A stretch of 21,874 nucleotides of DNA from Xylaria sp. FL1777 (GCA_022578965.1 MU400923.1:1-21874); one strand, 5' to 3'. Shown: positions 9,534-21,004, counted from the first letter of the stretch. A program made the numbers and translations. The notes: a model not told the origin generated them from the sequence alone.

Positions 9534-12239
9534 TAGCTTACTTTATTTTTTTAGCTATTATACTACAAAACGCTTTAAAAAGTAATAACTAACAAAAGCT
9601 AAAGTAATAAATTTTTTTTTTTTTACTTTTTGTTTTTTTACCGATTGTTTTATTTTTTATTCTTATTAATTATACAAGTTTATATAATTAAGTTATAATG
9701 CACAAAACCATTTTTTTTTGCTTAAAATTAAGCGCGTTTTTTATAGCTTCTTTTTTATTAGTTTTATATTTGTTAGTTTTATAGCAGCTAGTTTATTAGC
9801 ACTTTTTTTACTATTACGCTAAAAATATAGGTTTTTATTTTATTTTAACGTTTTTTAAATAGCTAGGCAGCTTAGTTCTAATATAAATTATTATCGCTTT
9901 TTTTTAAAAATGCGTAAAAATAAAAAAAACAAAAGTAAAAACTGCTTATTAGTTTTAATTACTTAAGTTTATTTTATTGTATTAATACTTATACATAAGT
10001 CTTTTTACTTTTAATTGCCTTATTACTTTTATTTAAAACTAAACAGTTTTTTTTGCTTTTAGTTTAAACTATTTAATATTTAATAAAAACTTCAGAACTG
10101 CTAAAAAGCAAAAAACATTATTACTACACCTTGAAAAGTTATTAGTTTATATTTTATGCGTTTAAATTACTAGCAACAATCTAAAGCTACTATTAAATAA
10201 TAATAAGCGTTTAGTAAAACAACGAACGTTTAAGTAAAGTTTAAAGCAGGCTTAGCAAAAATAAAACTTTACTACAGAAAATTAAGTAAGATTATTTAAT
10301 TACATAAGGCTAAGAAAATAAAAACTAAAAGGAAAACAAAAAAAGATTTAACGATTTAGTATTAATAATTTTTATTTTATATATTTTTGATTTTTTTGTT
10401 ATAAAAGTTTTATATATTCGTTTTTATAAATGTTATAATTTAACTTTTTATATAATAACTATTTTTTTTTTATTTATTACGCTTAAAAAAGAATTTATAA
10501 GCTATGCAATAAAAAAAGATAATCGCAAATTGTATTAAAAAGAATATTGCTATATAAGCAAATCGTTTAATTTTTTTATTTTATTTTACTTTATGTAATT
10601 TATTTAATTTATTTTTTTAGCTATTTCTTTAAATATTTAAGCGTTATGCTAATTTTTTAAGCAATACTAAATTATTGCTTATTAATATTACACTTAATAG
10701 GCTAAGCAACAAGATTAGCTTAAAAAAAACGCTTTAATTTACGTTTTAATTTGGTTTTTTTTTCGGTTAAGCAAACAAAAGTATTTTTAGTTAAAACTAT
10801 TTGTTCTTTAAAGTTTTTAAGCATAAGATTTTTTTTAACTGCTGCAGTTATTATACTAGCTTTAAAATATTTAGCTATATTGCTTTTAAACTTATAAAAT
10901 AAATAGTTTTATAACTAAATAATAAATGCGTAGTTAGTACACGCACTAAACCTTTATTTTAAAATAGTACAGCAAAAAAAGAAAAAATAAAGCTTTGTGT
11001 ACTTTTTGCTTTTAGTTATTATTAATAATTATTTATAATGCTTACAAAGTATAGCATTTTGTATTTTAAACAGCTATATAAATATAGCTATAAGTTAGCA
11101 AAAATTATAAAAGATCCAATATATATATTTGCTTTAAAAACTGCTTTTAGTTACTTTTATATATAATAAGCAAGATTTTAAATACTTTTGCTTTTTTATT
11201 TAGCTAAAGCTAACTTAGATATATTAATTCGTATAACATATACAAAAAAAATTATAACTAATTTTTTATTAAATATATTTGCTGCTAGTATTACTACTAA
11301 GAATTTCGATTTGCAAACAGCTTAATGCTTAGTTATATAAAACAAAAAAAGTTAGCTAAATAAAAAAAACAAAATCTAAAAAAAAAAAAAGCATATATAT
11401 TTTGCTACTTATTAGTAAACTTAATTTCTTAAATATTATAAGTATAATTGTTTATTAGCTAAGCAGTATTAATTTCTTAAATATTAATTAATTACTATAA
11501 TGCTTTTTAATTGTTAAGGACTTTATTAATAACAAAAGAATTATTTTTTAAGTGTTTAGTTAAGCAAGCATTAATTATGCTACCTAAAAACAAAGACTTT
11601 ATAATAAAGGCATAAACTAGGCGATTTAAAGACTTAAGTACTAAAGAAAAAGATTGCAGAAAAGATCTAAGCTTTAAAACTACTTAAAAAAAAACAAATT
11701 AAAAAAAAAAACAAGCTTTTTTTTTATATTTACTAAAGCTTAAGTTATTTATTTTGCTATTAGTAGCAATAAATGTTTAAAAAAAGTAAGTTATAAATAT
11801 ATTAAAAAAGAAGTTAAAAAGTAACTATTTAACTAACTAAAACTACTTTATTTGCTTATTTTTTAATTAACACTAATATAAACATATAAAAAATAATTGT
11901 TATAAGAGCATTTAGCAATTAATGATTTATTTTAGCAATAAAATAATTAATTAATAAATTAAAAATAGTGTAGTAAGTTTATAAAAAAAAAGTGTGCTAG
12001 TTTAAAAATATATATTTTAGCTTTTTTTTTATTATATTTGCTTTATTAAACTTTTTATTTATACTTAACTTTGCTATTTTATTTATTTAATAAGTTTTAA
12101 TTTTTTATATTTAGTACAAATGCTTTTAGCATTTATATTTAAGAAATCTTATAATTACTAAAAAATAATAATTTAAATTAACAATTAAAAATATTAAACT
12201 ATATATAGCAAGCAGTACTAATATTAATATTTATACTTT
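9534..12239. other. 2.7-kb spacer between Pol and ORF3 without a supportable gene
   Basis: On the + strand this stretch is T-rich, unlike ORF1-3, whose sense strand is A-rich. Two weak reading possibilities exist: a + frame over about 9661-10580 and a - frame over about 11340-9620 (with a stop-free run of about 46 codons around 10705-10860). By hand count, stop density in both is close to what such base composition gives by chance (about 6% and 9%), so neither is called. It could be a long untranslated region, an antisense gene too decayed to see, or a nested old insertion. Confidence 0.45.
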
Positions 12240-14954
12240 ATACTTTTTATATTATTTGCTTTTGTACTTCCAACTTATATTAAAATTTTTAACTTGTTTG
12301 CATTTTTTACTAAATTATAAGATATAACAAAAGCATATATATGCTTAAGTATTATTAAGAATTGCTTTTATTATATGCATACGCTTTTAATTATTATATT
12401 TTTTATTTTTAAAGAAGTTATTAGTACTGCAGATTAACCAAAAATAAAAGTATTTTTTTCTGAAAGTTTTAAAAAGCTAACACTTAATACTAAAGCATAT
12501 AAGCAACTAGCACAAAAAATAGCAAACTTTAAAAAAAAAGCAAAAAAAAAAAAAAATAAGCATATATATATAAACTTAACTGCTAATTATAAAGAGCTTT
12601 TTTTTAAGAACTAACGGCTTTTTAGAAACAGCTTTAAAAAAAAGCTAATAATTGTTAAGAATTTAAAGTACAAAAAATATTTAGCTTGCTAGCTTTTTCT
12701 ATAGATTAAAGAACTAAATACAAAAGATGTTTAGCTAGAAAACATACTGCTTTTTCTAGTTAATGTTTTTTTAAAGTTTGTTTTGGAGTTTTATTTTATA
12801 TAAAAAAAAATAACTTTTATAAAAAGTTTATTTTTCGGAAACCTAGAAAAAAAAAAAGAAGTAGTATTAAAAAAGCACTTTAGCTATACGTTTTTTAAAA
12901 ATAGCAAAACTTACTAAAACTTATTTTTAGACTTAGTTTAACAAATATAAAAAAAAGCAATATACTTAATATACAAAGAATATTATAATAAAAAAGCGTT
13001 AAAATATTAGTAGTTTATATTATATGTAATCTTAATAAAAGTTTTTTATACTTTTAACTTATTGCTTAGTAAAAAAGCGCTTAATTTTTAGAAAAAGGCT
13101 TTTATAGCATATTTTGCTGCATAAAACTGCTTAGTAAACATAAATAAAACGCTACTTTATATGCTTAAACTAAAAACTAAATATTTAAAGGCATTTTTAC
13201 AAGCTACGAACTAAATGTTAAAATTTATAGCTATAAAAAGTCTTATAATATTAATATAATACTTATTTAAAATTAAAAAACACTGCAAAAATAACGATTT
13301 TTGCTTTAATAAGTCTAACGTTACGTTTATAAAAAATCTAATAGTTTTAGCAATAAAGCTAAAACTGCATAAAGAATAAAAACCTGCAATATAAAAACTA
13401 AATATTTAGCAGTTATTGTTTATAAAATCTTTAAAAAAACTGCTATTAAAAAAAGCTTTAAATAATTATTAAAAAAATAATAACATAAAACATTTTAATA
13501 AACTAAAGCTTTATAATAAACAAAAGCTAGCTTATTATTTTTTGCTAAGTAAAGTTTTAAAAACAATACATAAAAATAATAAAAAGCAATAGCTAAAAAC
13601 TTTTTTTCTAGAACAACAAACAGCTGCTAAAAAAACTTACTAGTATAAATAAAGGTATTTAAATCACTAAAAAAGGCTTACTATTTATAGCTACTACAAA
13701 AACTTCTACAAAGTAAACATTACGGAATAAAAAATTAAGGCTGTTTATATTACGAATATTTTTATAAAGCTAAACGCTAAAAAATAGCTAAATAAGCGCA
13801 AAATAAAAGCTTTACTAAACGTATTGCTTTAGTTATATATAAATAAAAAAGCTAAAGCTTTAAAAATAAGTATTAAACCTAAGTATAGCTAGTTTATAAA
13901 AGATTTTTCTATAAACTAGCAAAACATAAAGTAAGCTGCAATAATTGCTGTAACCTTTTAAATAAAATATCTTATAATAAAATATTGCTTAAATAATTAC
14001 TAAATTATTATTTTTATTAATACTGTTTTAAAAGTAGCATATATTTTAAATTTTAAATATATTATTAATAAAAATAACGAACAAGTTTTCTAAAAATTAC
14101 AAAAGTATTAAACAATAAAGCATTTTAATATAAAGGTTATATTAAGCTATTTTATACTTTTTTGCTTCTGCTAGCGCAATAATTATATATGCAAGTTTAT
14201 TAAAGCTTTATATTTATACTACGTGTTTTACGACTTAATAAGCTAATATTTAAAAAAAGGTATTAATAATTAAAAAAGTTATAAATAGCTTATTTAATTT
14301 TTAAAAGCAAACCTTAAAAAGCACCTTAGCTTTAAGTTGCAAAAAAATCTGCGTTTATTGCTTTTAATAAACGCTAAGCCTTATTATCTCTTAAAAGAAC
14401 CAAAAGCAACTTTTTCTAAATTTAATAAGTTAGCTTTTTTACTATTAAGCGCTAAAAATACACAAAATAAAAAAAAAACGCTAAAAAGAAAACTAAAAGT
14501 TAATTGTTTTGCTTCTTTAGTGCTTTTTACTTTAAAGCGCAAAAAAAGTTCCTAGCAAAAAGAACTAACGGTTATACTAAAAAAGTCTTATTATAAGCAA
14601 TATAAAAACGTTTTAGCAGTGCAAAGTTATTTTGCTATAAATACTTTTGCAAATATTCTTTTTCTTAAGTATAATAAGCTAAATATAAAACTTAGCTAAG
14701 CTTAACAGTTTAAAAAAAAAGAAGTACAAACTTTTTATAAGCATTCTTACAAAAAAAACGCTAAGTACTCCTAAAGGCCTCTGCTTATATATCTAAATAT
14801 ATAAAAAAGCTAAAACTAGTTTTAACGAAGCTATAATGCTTTTATAAGCGCTAGAGCTTAAGCCACTCCTAAACGTAGCAAAAAAAATAAAAAAGAACTC
14901 ATAAAACTAAATAAACAAGAAAAAATAATATTAACCTTGTCTAAAAAACGCTAA
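12240..14954 (+). pseudogene. ORF3: unrecognised long frame of about 900 codons downstream of Pol
   Basis: A single frame (congruent to 0 mod 3) runs from about 12240 to TAA at 14952. I count about 47 stops in its last 850 codons, all TAA or TAG and none TGA, about half the density expected by chance; this is the pattern of a coding frame after CAA, CAG and TGG decay. The start is inferred: ATA at 12240 could be a decayed ATG, and stops become dense just upstream. One stop-free run, 14337-14555, lies inside it. The product would be about 900 residues, rich in Leu, Lys, Gln and Asn; Lys tracts such as the one near 12530-12570 may once have been acidic because GAA decays to AAA. The C-terminus looks basic. 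I recognise no domain. It sits where some retroelements carry env-like or accessory ORFs, but nothing shows an envelope protein. Confidence 0.65.
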
Positions 14955-15010
14955 TAAAAATAAAAAACTTTATAATTATAAATATTAAAATAAACTAAAA
15001 GCAGCCGTAT

Positions 15011-15026
15011 TTTAATAAAAAAAGAT
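15011..15026 (+). other. polypurine tract candidate before the 3' LTR
   Basis: AATAAAAAAAGAT directly precedes the right LTR start at 15027; 15017-15025 is nine purines. The position is where the plus-strand primer of LTR retrotransposons lies. Purine tracts are common in this A-rich DNA, so position is the main support. Confidence 0.5.
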
Positions 15027-15331
15027 TAAAGTAAAATAAAGTAGCTAAATAAGCTAATTAAGCTAATTAAAGTAAGTTTAAGCTAAGTTATATAGTAAAA
15101 ATAAGAGTATAAGTATTGCGCTAGATTTTAAAGTATAGATTTAACTATTACGCTTAACATTATAAAAATTAGCTACAGTTGCTTTATTCGTATTGTTAAA
15201 TAGCTTTTTAATTAATTGTTTAATTCCTTAATTTATATATGGCCTAATTGCTTGGATACATAAGTTATGACTTATTTCCTTGCAATTAAAGTAGTATAAT
15301 AAATCTTGCGCAATTGCACTGCTTTATTTCA
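15027..15331 (+). repeat. right (3') LTR
   Basis: This is the 305-bp partner of 372-676, aligned without indels. It retains the terminal CA and more C and G in its last third (for example TTCC, TTGG and TTGCAATT where the left copy has TTTT, TTAA and TTATAATT), but has lost G to A throughout its first half. It is followed by the target duplication GTAT. Confidence 0.93.
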
Positions 15332-15335
15332 GTAT
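15332..15335. repeat. target-site duplication GTAT, right copy
   Basis: GTAT follows the CA end of the right LTR and matches 368-371 exactly, marking the insertion point in the older flanking DNA. Confidence 0.75.
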
Positions 15336-18120
15336 ATAATAAGCTTTTATAAAAAATATAATTGCTGTTAAAAAAAATAAATAGCAAATTGTAAGCATAA
15401 CGCTATAGCTTTAACTTTAATAATATAAAAATTGTTTTAAGTTTTAAAAAAGCTATAATTATAAAAGTTTTAACCTAAAGCTATTAAAAAAAAAACAAAA
15501 CACAAAGTAATAATAAAACAAATATATAACACTATTAATTATAAAATAGTATAAAAAAAGCTATTTAGTAATAAAGCTTTATAATTATATGTTTACTTTA
15601 ATAAACAGTTATAATATATAGTAGCTAGTATAGTTTTTTATAAAACTTAAAACGCTAAATTAACTTTTTAGTTATATAGCACTTTAGCATATATAAGTTT
15701 TTAATAGAAGTAAATAATAAAAATAAGCATTATATTATAAAAAAAGCTAACCTTGTAGTTTTTTGCTTTAGCAAAAAACAAAATAAACGTAACGCAGTAT
15801 AAAAAATTAGCTTATTTTTTTTACTACTTAGTGCTACTAATATATATACTTTAAAAACTTTTAAGTTTTATAAACTTGTAAACAAAAACAAATATAGTTT
15901 AAAAGCTTGCTTAACTTTATTGCTTTTTTTTATTTTTTTTATGCATTTTTTCGCGCGAGAACTAAAGCAAATAATAAACTAAACTAATAAAACAAAACAT
16001 AATTAATAGCTTTAATTGCTTTAGCTTAACAAAAAAAGCTTAGTTAGCTATGTTTTTTAATAGCATACAGTATATAAAAAAAAATTATCTGGCTTAGCTA
16101 TTAATTATAAAAAGTAAAACAAATTTAGTTAGCTAAAAATATAGCAGCAGCTAAATATATAGTAATAACTAAATATTAAAAAATAACTAAGTAATAATCG
16201 TAAAGCAAAGTAAGCTTACTAAGCAAGTAATAAAACATTTAAGTTACTTAATTAAAATATATAATAACGTTTTAAAAGTTATAACATATAAAAAATTAAA
16301 TACTAGTAAATTTAAAATAGCTTAGCTAGCAAATATTTAAAAAAAGCAGTAAATTGTTAATGCAGCAAATAAAAAAAGTAATAGCTATATAAAAAAGCAC
16401 TGCTAGTAACGCATTATTAAGATTTTTATTTATTTAAGCTATAAAGTTTTAGAAATATTAATTAGCAGCAAACTAAGCAAAGCTAAAGTAAACATAAAGC
16501 ATGCTTTTTATAAAAATTAGCTTTAGTTTTTGTTTTTAGTTTATATAAGCCGTAAAAAATTTAGCAAAAAATTATAAGGTATTAATACTGCGCTATTAAA
16601 CTTTAAAAGCTAAGCAACACACAACAGTTTAAGTAGCTTTATATATATAAGCTACGTTAAGTATACTGTTAGCATTACATTATAAAATATAGCTAATAAA
16701 AAAGTTATACTTTTAAAATATAAAAGCTAAGCTAAAAAAGCTTGCTTAAATCTTAAAGCTATAAAAAACAGCAGCTAGTTTTTAATATTTAAGTATATTA
16801 AAAACGTAAGCTTATATTTCTATTTTTAGCTTAGCTAGCTTTATTAGTATATTATAAGCATTATAGCTTTTTAAACATAATTACTATTTTAGTTACTAAT
16901 AAACAAAAGCGCTTTTGTTTTAAATATGTAAGCTTAAAAGCATTTGTTACATATAAACGCTAGTAATACTTTTTAGCAAAAGTTAAAAAATGCTATTTTT
17001 ATAAGTTACGTAGTACAAAAAAGTTATTTAAAAGAATATATAGGCAGCAAAGTATAGTATTAAGAAGTACTTAAAAAAAAAAAGGTATATAAGTACGTAC
17101 TTAAATAAAAAAAAAAAAGAAAGAAAATTTAATGCTTAAATGCATAAGTATAAAAGTATAAATATATGCAAATAAAAAAAAAAGCAAAACTAGCAATAAA
17201 GCTATAAAAGCAACTAAAATTATACAATAGCATATTTTTGTTTTAATATTTGCTAACAAGTTTAACTAGCATAAAGTAAGTGTTTTAGCGCAATAAAACA
17301 AAATACTTAGCAAAAAAAACTAGTTTAATAAAAAAAAAAAATCTAAAGTATAGCGTACTTGCTTAAGAAAAAAAAATAGTTTTGCAATATAAAATCAGCA
17401 GCAAAAAAATATATTAAAGTTATATATTTATTTAGCTTGTTTTATAGCTACATATTTTATTGCACTAATAAATAAAAAAACAGCAAAAATATTAAAGAAA
17501 ATAGTTAAATAAAGGCAGTAAATATTACTAGAACGTTATTATAAAAAATCAGGAAATATAGTATTAAATAATGCGTAATAAATAATATAGTACGGAATTT
17601 AGTAAAAAAAAGTAAATAAAGCAAAAGAATAAGACTTTATTAAATAAATAAATATTTATATATATGCATATATATATATAAAGATACATATCTATATATA
17701 AAAATATATATAAAAAATATATATAAGGGAAAAATAAATAAAAAGATACATAAATTAGTACCGAAGAGGTTTCTGCTAATATTTTTAGTATAAGCAAGTA
17801 TAAAAAAAGCCAGGATTTAGTTCTTTTAATTAGCTTTACTTTATGTTATAGCATTTTATTGTTCGGAAAAAAAACATATTAGCACTAAATTTAGCTTTTT
17901 TTAAAACAAGTGCCCTTAAAATAAATAAATAACAAAAAATAAGCATTATTTAAAAAAAAAAGGTAGCTATAGCTAAAAAAATATCTGCTAAAGTTACTAT
18001 TACTATAGCTAGCTTTTTAGCTAGCATAAGCATTTTGCTTAAAAATAAGCATTGTTATTTTTTTTATTATAATAATAAGTATAATTTAATTTTATTTTAA
18101 TCAAGGGCAAAAAAAAAGTA
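15336..18120. other. AT-rich flank with no gene seen
   Basis: I see only short AT-rich sequence, many AGCT and TAGCTA palindromes, and homopolymer runs. Small items inside are the CpG-rich palindrome TCGCGCGA at 15951-15958 and an AT microsatellite at 17655-17727. I found no long eroded frame with protein motifs here. Confidence 0.5.
17655..17727. repeat. TATA-type microsatellite
   Basis: Runs of TATATA broken by GCATA, GATACATATC and poly-A fill this stretch. It underlies a fortuitous minus-strand open frame at 17564-17797 made almost only of Tyr, Ile, Leu and Phe, which is not a credible gene. Confidence 0.75.
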
Positions 18121-19150
18121 ATAACTACAGAAATATAAGCAGTAAATAAAGCAGTATTAAGTATAATAATTACAGTAAAAAAAACAAGAAAAAATATAAA
18201 AGTTTAGTATAAAGTAAATCGTTAGTATGTTTAGTAAAAATATTATTAGGTATTAATATAGCTTTACACTATAGCGTTACTTTTAAAAGGAATTTTTACT
18301 AAGCAAGCTATAAGCTTAATTATAAGCTTATTTATGCTATTTACTATTTTTTATTTAATTATTAGCGCTATATGTTCTTTTTTTTAGTAAATAAAGCACT
18401 TAAAATTTATAGCTATTATTAGCTTTATAATATAGTTTTAAAGCTTATTTATGTTATAAAAAAAAAGCAATAACTTAGCAGTAATATGTTTAATATGTTA
18501 AGCTAAATATAAGCTTAATAAAGCAACAAAAGCTTTAAACGGTTTGTTTTTTTTTTTTTTTATTAGCATAAACATTATAAAAATACTAAGAACTAAAAAC
18601 ACAAAAAGAAAAAAACAGGAAGCAATTAAATGTTATAAAATAAAGCTTATAAGTACAAGCAAAAAAAGCAAAAACAAAAGAAAAACAAAGAACTAAAAGC
18701 TAAAAAGTAGCATACAAAAGAAATTATAGCAGCAGTAGCAAAAAAACAGCATAAAAATATGCATATAAATAAACTATAAAAAAACCTTAAAAATAGCGTT
18801 AAAAAAATTATAAGCAAAAAGTACTATTAGCTATATGTTTTATTTTAGCTTAGTATAAAAGTAAACTATAAAAAATTAGTATAATAAGTTTTTAAAATAG
18901 CTATTAAGCAAAAATACATTAATAATTTTATAACGTTTTATTAAAGCAACCGTTTAAATCTTTTTATTTTTTAAGTTATTATAGTAATAGCAAATAAAAG
19001 CAATTATAAAAAAGCTAAAAAATATAAAAAAAGCAAAAGTATTATTTTTGTTTTTTTTGTAAGCTTGTAAGCAGAAAAGTAACTTTAAATGCTTTTTTGC
19101 AGTAGCACTATTTTTAAAGCTAGCTTTAAAAGCTTTTTAAAAGCTATATA
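18121..19150 (+). pseudogene. possible eroded coding frame, unidentified
   Basis: Read in the frame congruent to 1 mod 3 with stops taken as Gln or Trp, this stretch gives protein-like text, strongest at 18600-19140, including a Lys/Gln-rich segment followed by mixed hydrophobic and charged residues. Stop density by hand count is about 7-9%, only slightly below chance, so the call is weak. It lies outside the retrotransposon and would belong to the older host sequence, perhaps a decayed transposase, but I see no catalytic motif. Confidence 0.22.
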
Positions 19151-19499
19151 AAAAAAAATAATTTATAAACGTAAAATATAACAACAGTTTTTAATATAGT
19201 GCTTTTTTTAAGAGCTAAAAAAATATTTAAAACTAAGTTCTGTTAATAATAATTAAAAGTTTTTACTTTTTGCTAAATGTAGTGCTAAAATAAAATTTCT
19301 TAGTTAAAGCTATTTATTTGTTTAAAAATGTAATTAATGTTTGTAATAAAAGCCCTTTAAAAGTTTATAGTGCAGTTAATAAAGTGCTACTTTGCAAACG
19401 CTATTAAAAATTAATACGTAAACATTATTTATATGTTAAATCAAGATTTAAAATCGTTAAAAATAGCATATTAGCTATAATTGCAGCAATACTTACAAT
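19151..19499. other. AT-rich interval with no feature seen
   Basis: Apart from scattered short ORF-like runs and TAGC/GCTA palindromes, nothing can be assigned here. Confidence 0.4.
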
Positions 19500-19617
19500 A
19501 ATTAATAAAATAATCAATAAAATAATCAATAATAAAATAATCAATAAAATAAAATAATTAATAAAATAATTAATAAAATAATCGATAAAATAATCGATAA
19601 AAAAAATAATCGATAAT
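19500..19617. repeat. 12-bp microsatellite ATAAAATAATCA and variants
   Basis: Repeats of AATAAAATAATCR, with units of about 12 bp, carry a variable core: ATCAAT in the left part, ATTAAT in the middle and ATCGAT in the right part. These cores differ only by transitions. The array is close to sequence-pure otherwise. Confidence 0.85.
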
Positions 19618-20462
19618 ATGTTTAGTAAGGTTTATAACTTATAAAAATAGTTAATAGAATTTTTAATATTTAAGCATAAATAATTTTAATTAATAGTAAA
19701 CTTTTTTATTAATACTTGCGTTAAGCTTAAACATAATTTAAATTTAGTTATTTATAAAATTGTTAAATTTGCTATAATTACTTATTAGTAGTTTAAAAAA
19801 CGGAATTTTGCAAAAATAGAACTTTTTATCTTTATATTAAAAAATGCTATTAAAATATATACATTTAATAGTTTTAAATAAAAAATGCTAAAAGGATTAA
19901 AGCTTATTAAAAAAATTACTATTATTAATATATATTAAAATATATTAAAAAATAGTTTAAATTAAACTTAATATAGTTTTTGTTTTTTTTTTAAGCTTTT
20001 AATAAATTAAGAAAAGTAGCAATAGTATATTTTTTACTTCTTTTTAGAGCTAAAAAAATAAATTTTTTATAATAAAAAGCAAGTTAAATTAAAGTTAAAA
20101 ATAGTAATACAACAATTATGTTGCTTTATTTAAACAAGTTATTTTTTTTTACTTTTAACGCAACTTAAATCTAAAAATTAACTTTATTAGAAGCTATTAT
20201 TAAAAAAAATACTTCTTAAGTAAAAAATACAAACTTGCTTAGTGCTAAAAAGTAAACAGAATTTAAGCAAAGTTTTATTATAAAGCGTTATAGCTTAGCT
20301 AAAGCAACTTGTTTAAAAATAAGATTTGTTTTTATAAGTTAAAGTAAAAATATTATTTATTGTTTAAAAGTTTAAAATAGCTAAAAAACCTTAGTGCAGC
20401 TAAAAAATAATATAGTTTTTAGCAGTTGCTAAAGCAGAGTTTTGTTTATATAAAGAAAAGTT
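19618..20462. other. AT-rich interval with no feature seen
   Basis: There are homopolymer runs, TTAATA-rich stretches and occasional GCA/TGC trinucleotides. No frame with recognisable protein motifs and no RNA gene is visible. Confidence 0.4.
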
Positions 20463-20729
20463 AAAAGCTGCAATAGAAATTTTAGTTATGCTAGTTATTA
20501 GAACTTGCGCTTTATTTAAAACTAACGCTGCTTTTTTTGCTTTAAGAACATAAAAACTGCAATAAATAAAAGCTGCAGTAAATAAAAGCTGCAGTAAATA
20601 AAAGCTGCAGTAAATAAAAGCTGCAGTAAATAAATAAAAGCTGCAGTAAATAAAAGCTATATTAAAAATCCTAATTACGCTGGTTTTTAAAACCTGCGCT
20701 TTATTTAGAACTAATGCTGCTTTTTCTTG
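20463..20729. repeat. 78-bp direct repeat pair enclosing a 16-bp tandem array
   Basis: Segments 20463-20540 and 20652-20729 align at an offset of 189 bp, starting AAAAGCT and running through TGCGCTTTATTTA; their differences are largely C/T and G/A transitions. Between them lies a tandem array of the 16-mer AAAAGCTGCAGTAAAT: five exact copies at 20568-20631 and 20636-20651, an imperfect one at 20552-20567, and a 4-bp AAAT insertion at 20632-20635. Each unit contains the palindrome CTGCAG. Confidence 0.88.
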
Positions 20730-20790
20730 TTATGCGTTATATTTTTACCCCTTAAACCCCTAAATTGTTTATGTGTTTTTTTTGTGTTTT

Positions 20791-20840
20791 GAATTGTTTT
20801 AGAAATTTAATTTTTTGAATTGTTTTGGAAATTTAATTTT
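20791..20840. repeat. 26-bp tandem duplication
   Basis: GAATTGTTTTAGAAATTTAA is followed by TTTTTT and then by GAATTGTTTTGGAAATTTAA with TTTT. The two units (20791-20816 and 20817-20840) differ by one A/G transition in the body and by the length of the T tail. Confidence 0.85.
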
Positions 20841-21004
20841 GTGCGCTTATTTATAGCTAACTAAAGCGCTTAAAATTGCAAGGTATATAATTAACTCTTT
20901 TCGGAGAAACTAACTGTATTAAGCTACTGCGTTTTCTTTTTTTTTTTGTTCTTAATCTTTTATTTTATTGTTTTACTTCGTTCTACTTATTACAACGTTA
21001 ATGT

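Larger units (their letters stand above)
372..15331 (+). mobile_element. full-length RIP-degraded Ty3/Gypsy LTR retrotransposon, about 14.96 kb
   Basis: Two 305-bp LTRs in direct orientation enclose 14.35 kb of internal sequence, flanked by the duplication GTAT. The right LTR ends in CA and the left in TA; both begin TA, consistent with TG...CA after C-to-T and G-to-A decay. The domain order is gag-like with zinc knuckle, protease, reverse transcriptase, RNase H, integrase, which is the Ty3/Gypsy order (integrase after RNase H). An extra frame of about 900 codons lies before the right LTR. Fungal Ty3 elements are typically 5-8 kb, so this one is unusually large. Every long frame is stopped many times, so the copy cannot encode its own proteins. 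Confidence 0.93.

Noticed and set aside
9620..11340. A long minus-strand gene inside the retrotransposon
   Set aside because: Hand-counted stops are about 9% of codons, near chance for this composition, and no motif was recognised; kept only as a lead in the findings.
12240..12420. Signal peptide or membrane segment at the start of ORF3
   Set aside because: C-to-T decay turns many codons into Phe, Ile and Leu, so hydrophobic runs are not trustworthy evidence here.
14337..14555. A 72-codon open frame on the + strand
   Set aside because: It is a chance stop-free stretch within the much longer eroded ORF3 frame; the ORF caller's start is not a credible gene start.
17564..17797. A 77-codon open frame on the - strand, rich in Tyr, Ile and Phe
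   Set aside because: It lies over a TATA microsatellite and its composition only reflects AT repeats.
20552..20651. CRISPR array suggested by regular 16-bp repeats
   Set aside because: The units are directly contiguous with no unique spacers, in eukaryote-like DNA; it is a plain tandem repeat.
20745..20768. Interstitial telomere repeat (CCCCTTAAACCCCTAAA)
   Set aside because: There are only two irregular units, not a CCCTAA array; too short to call.
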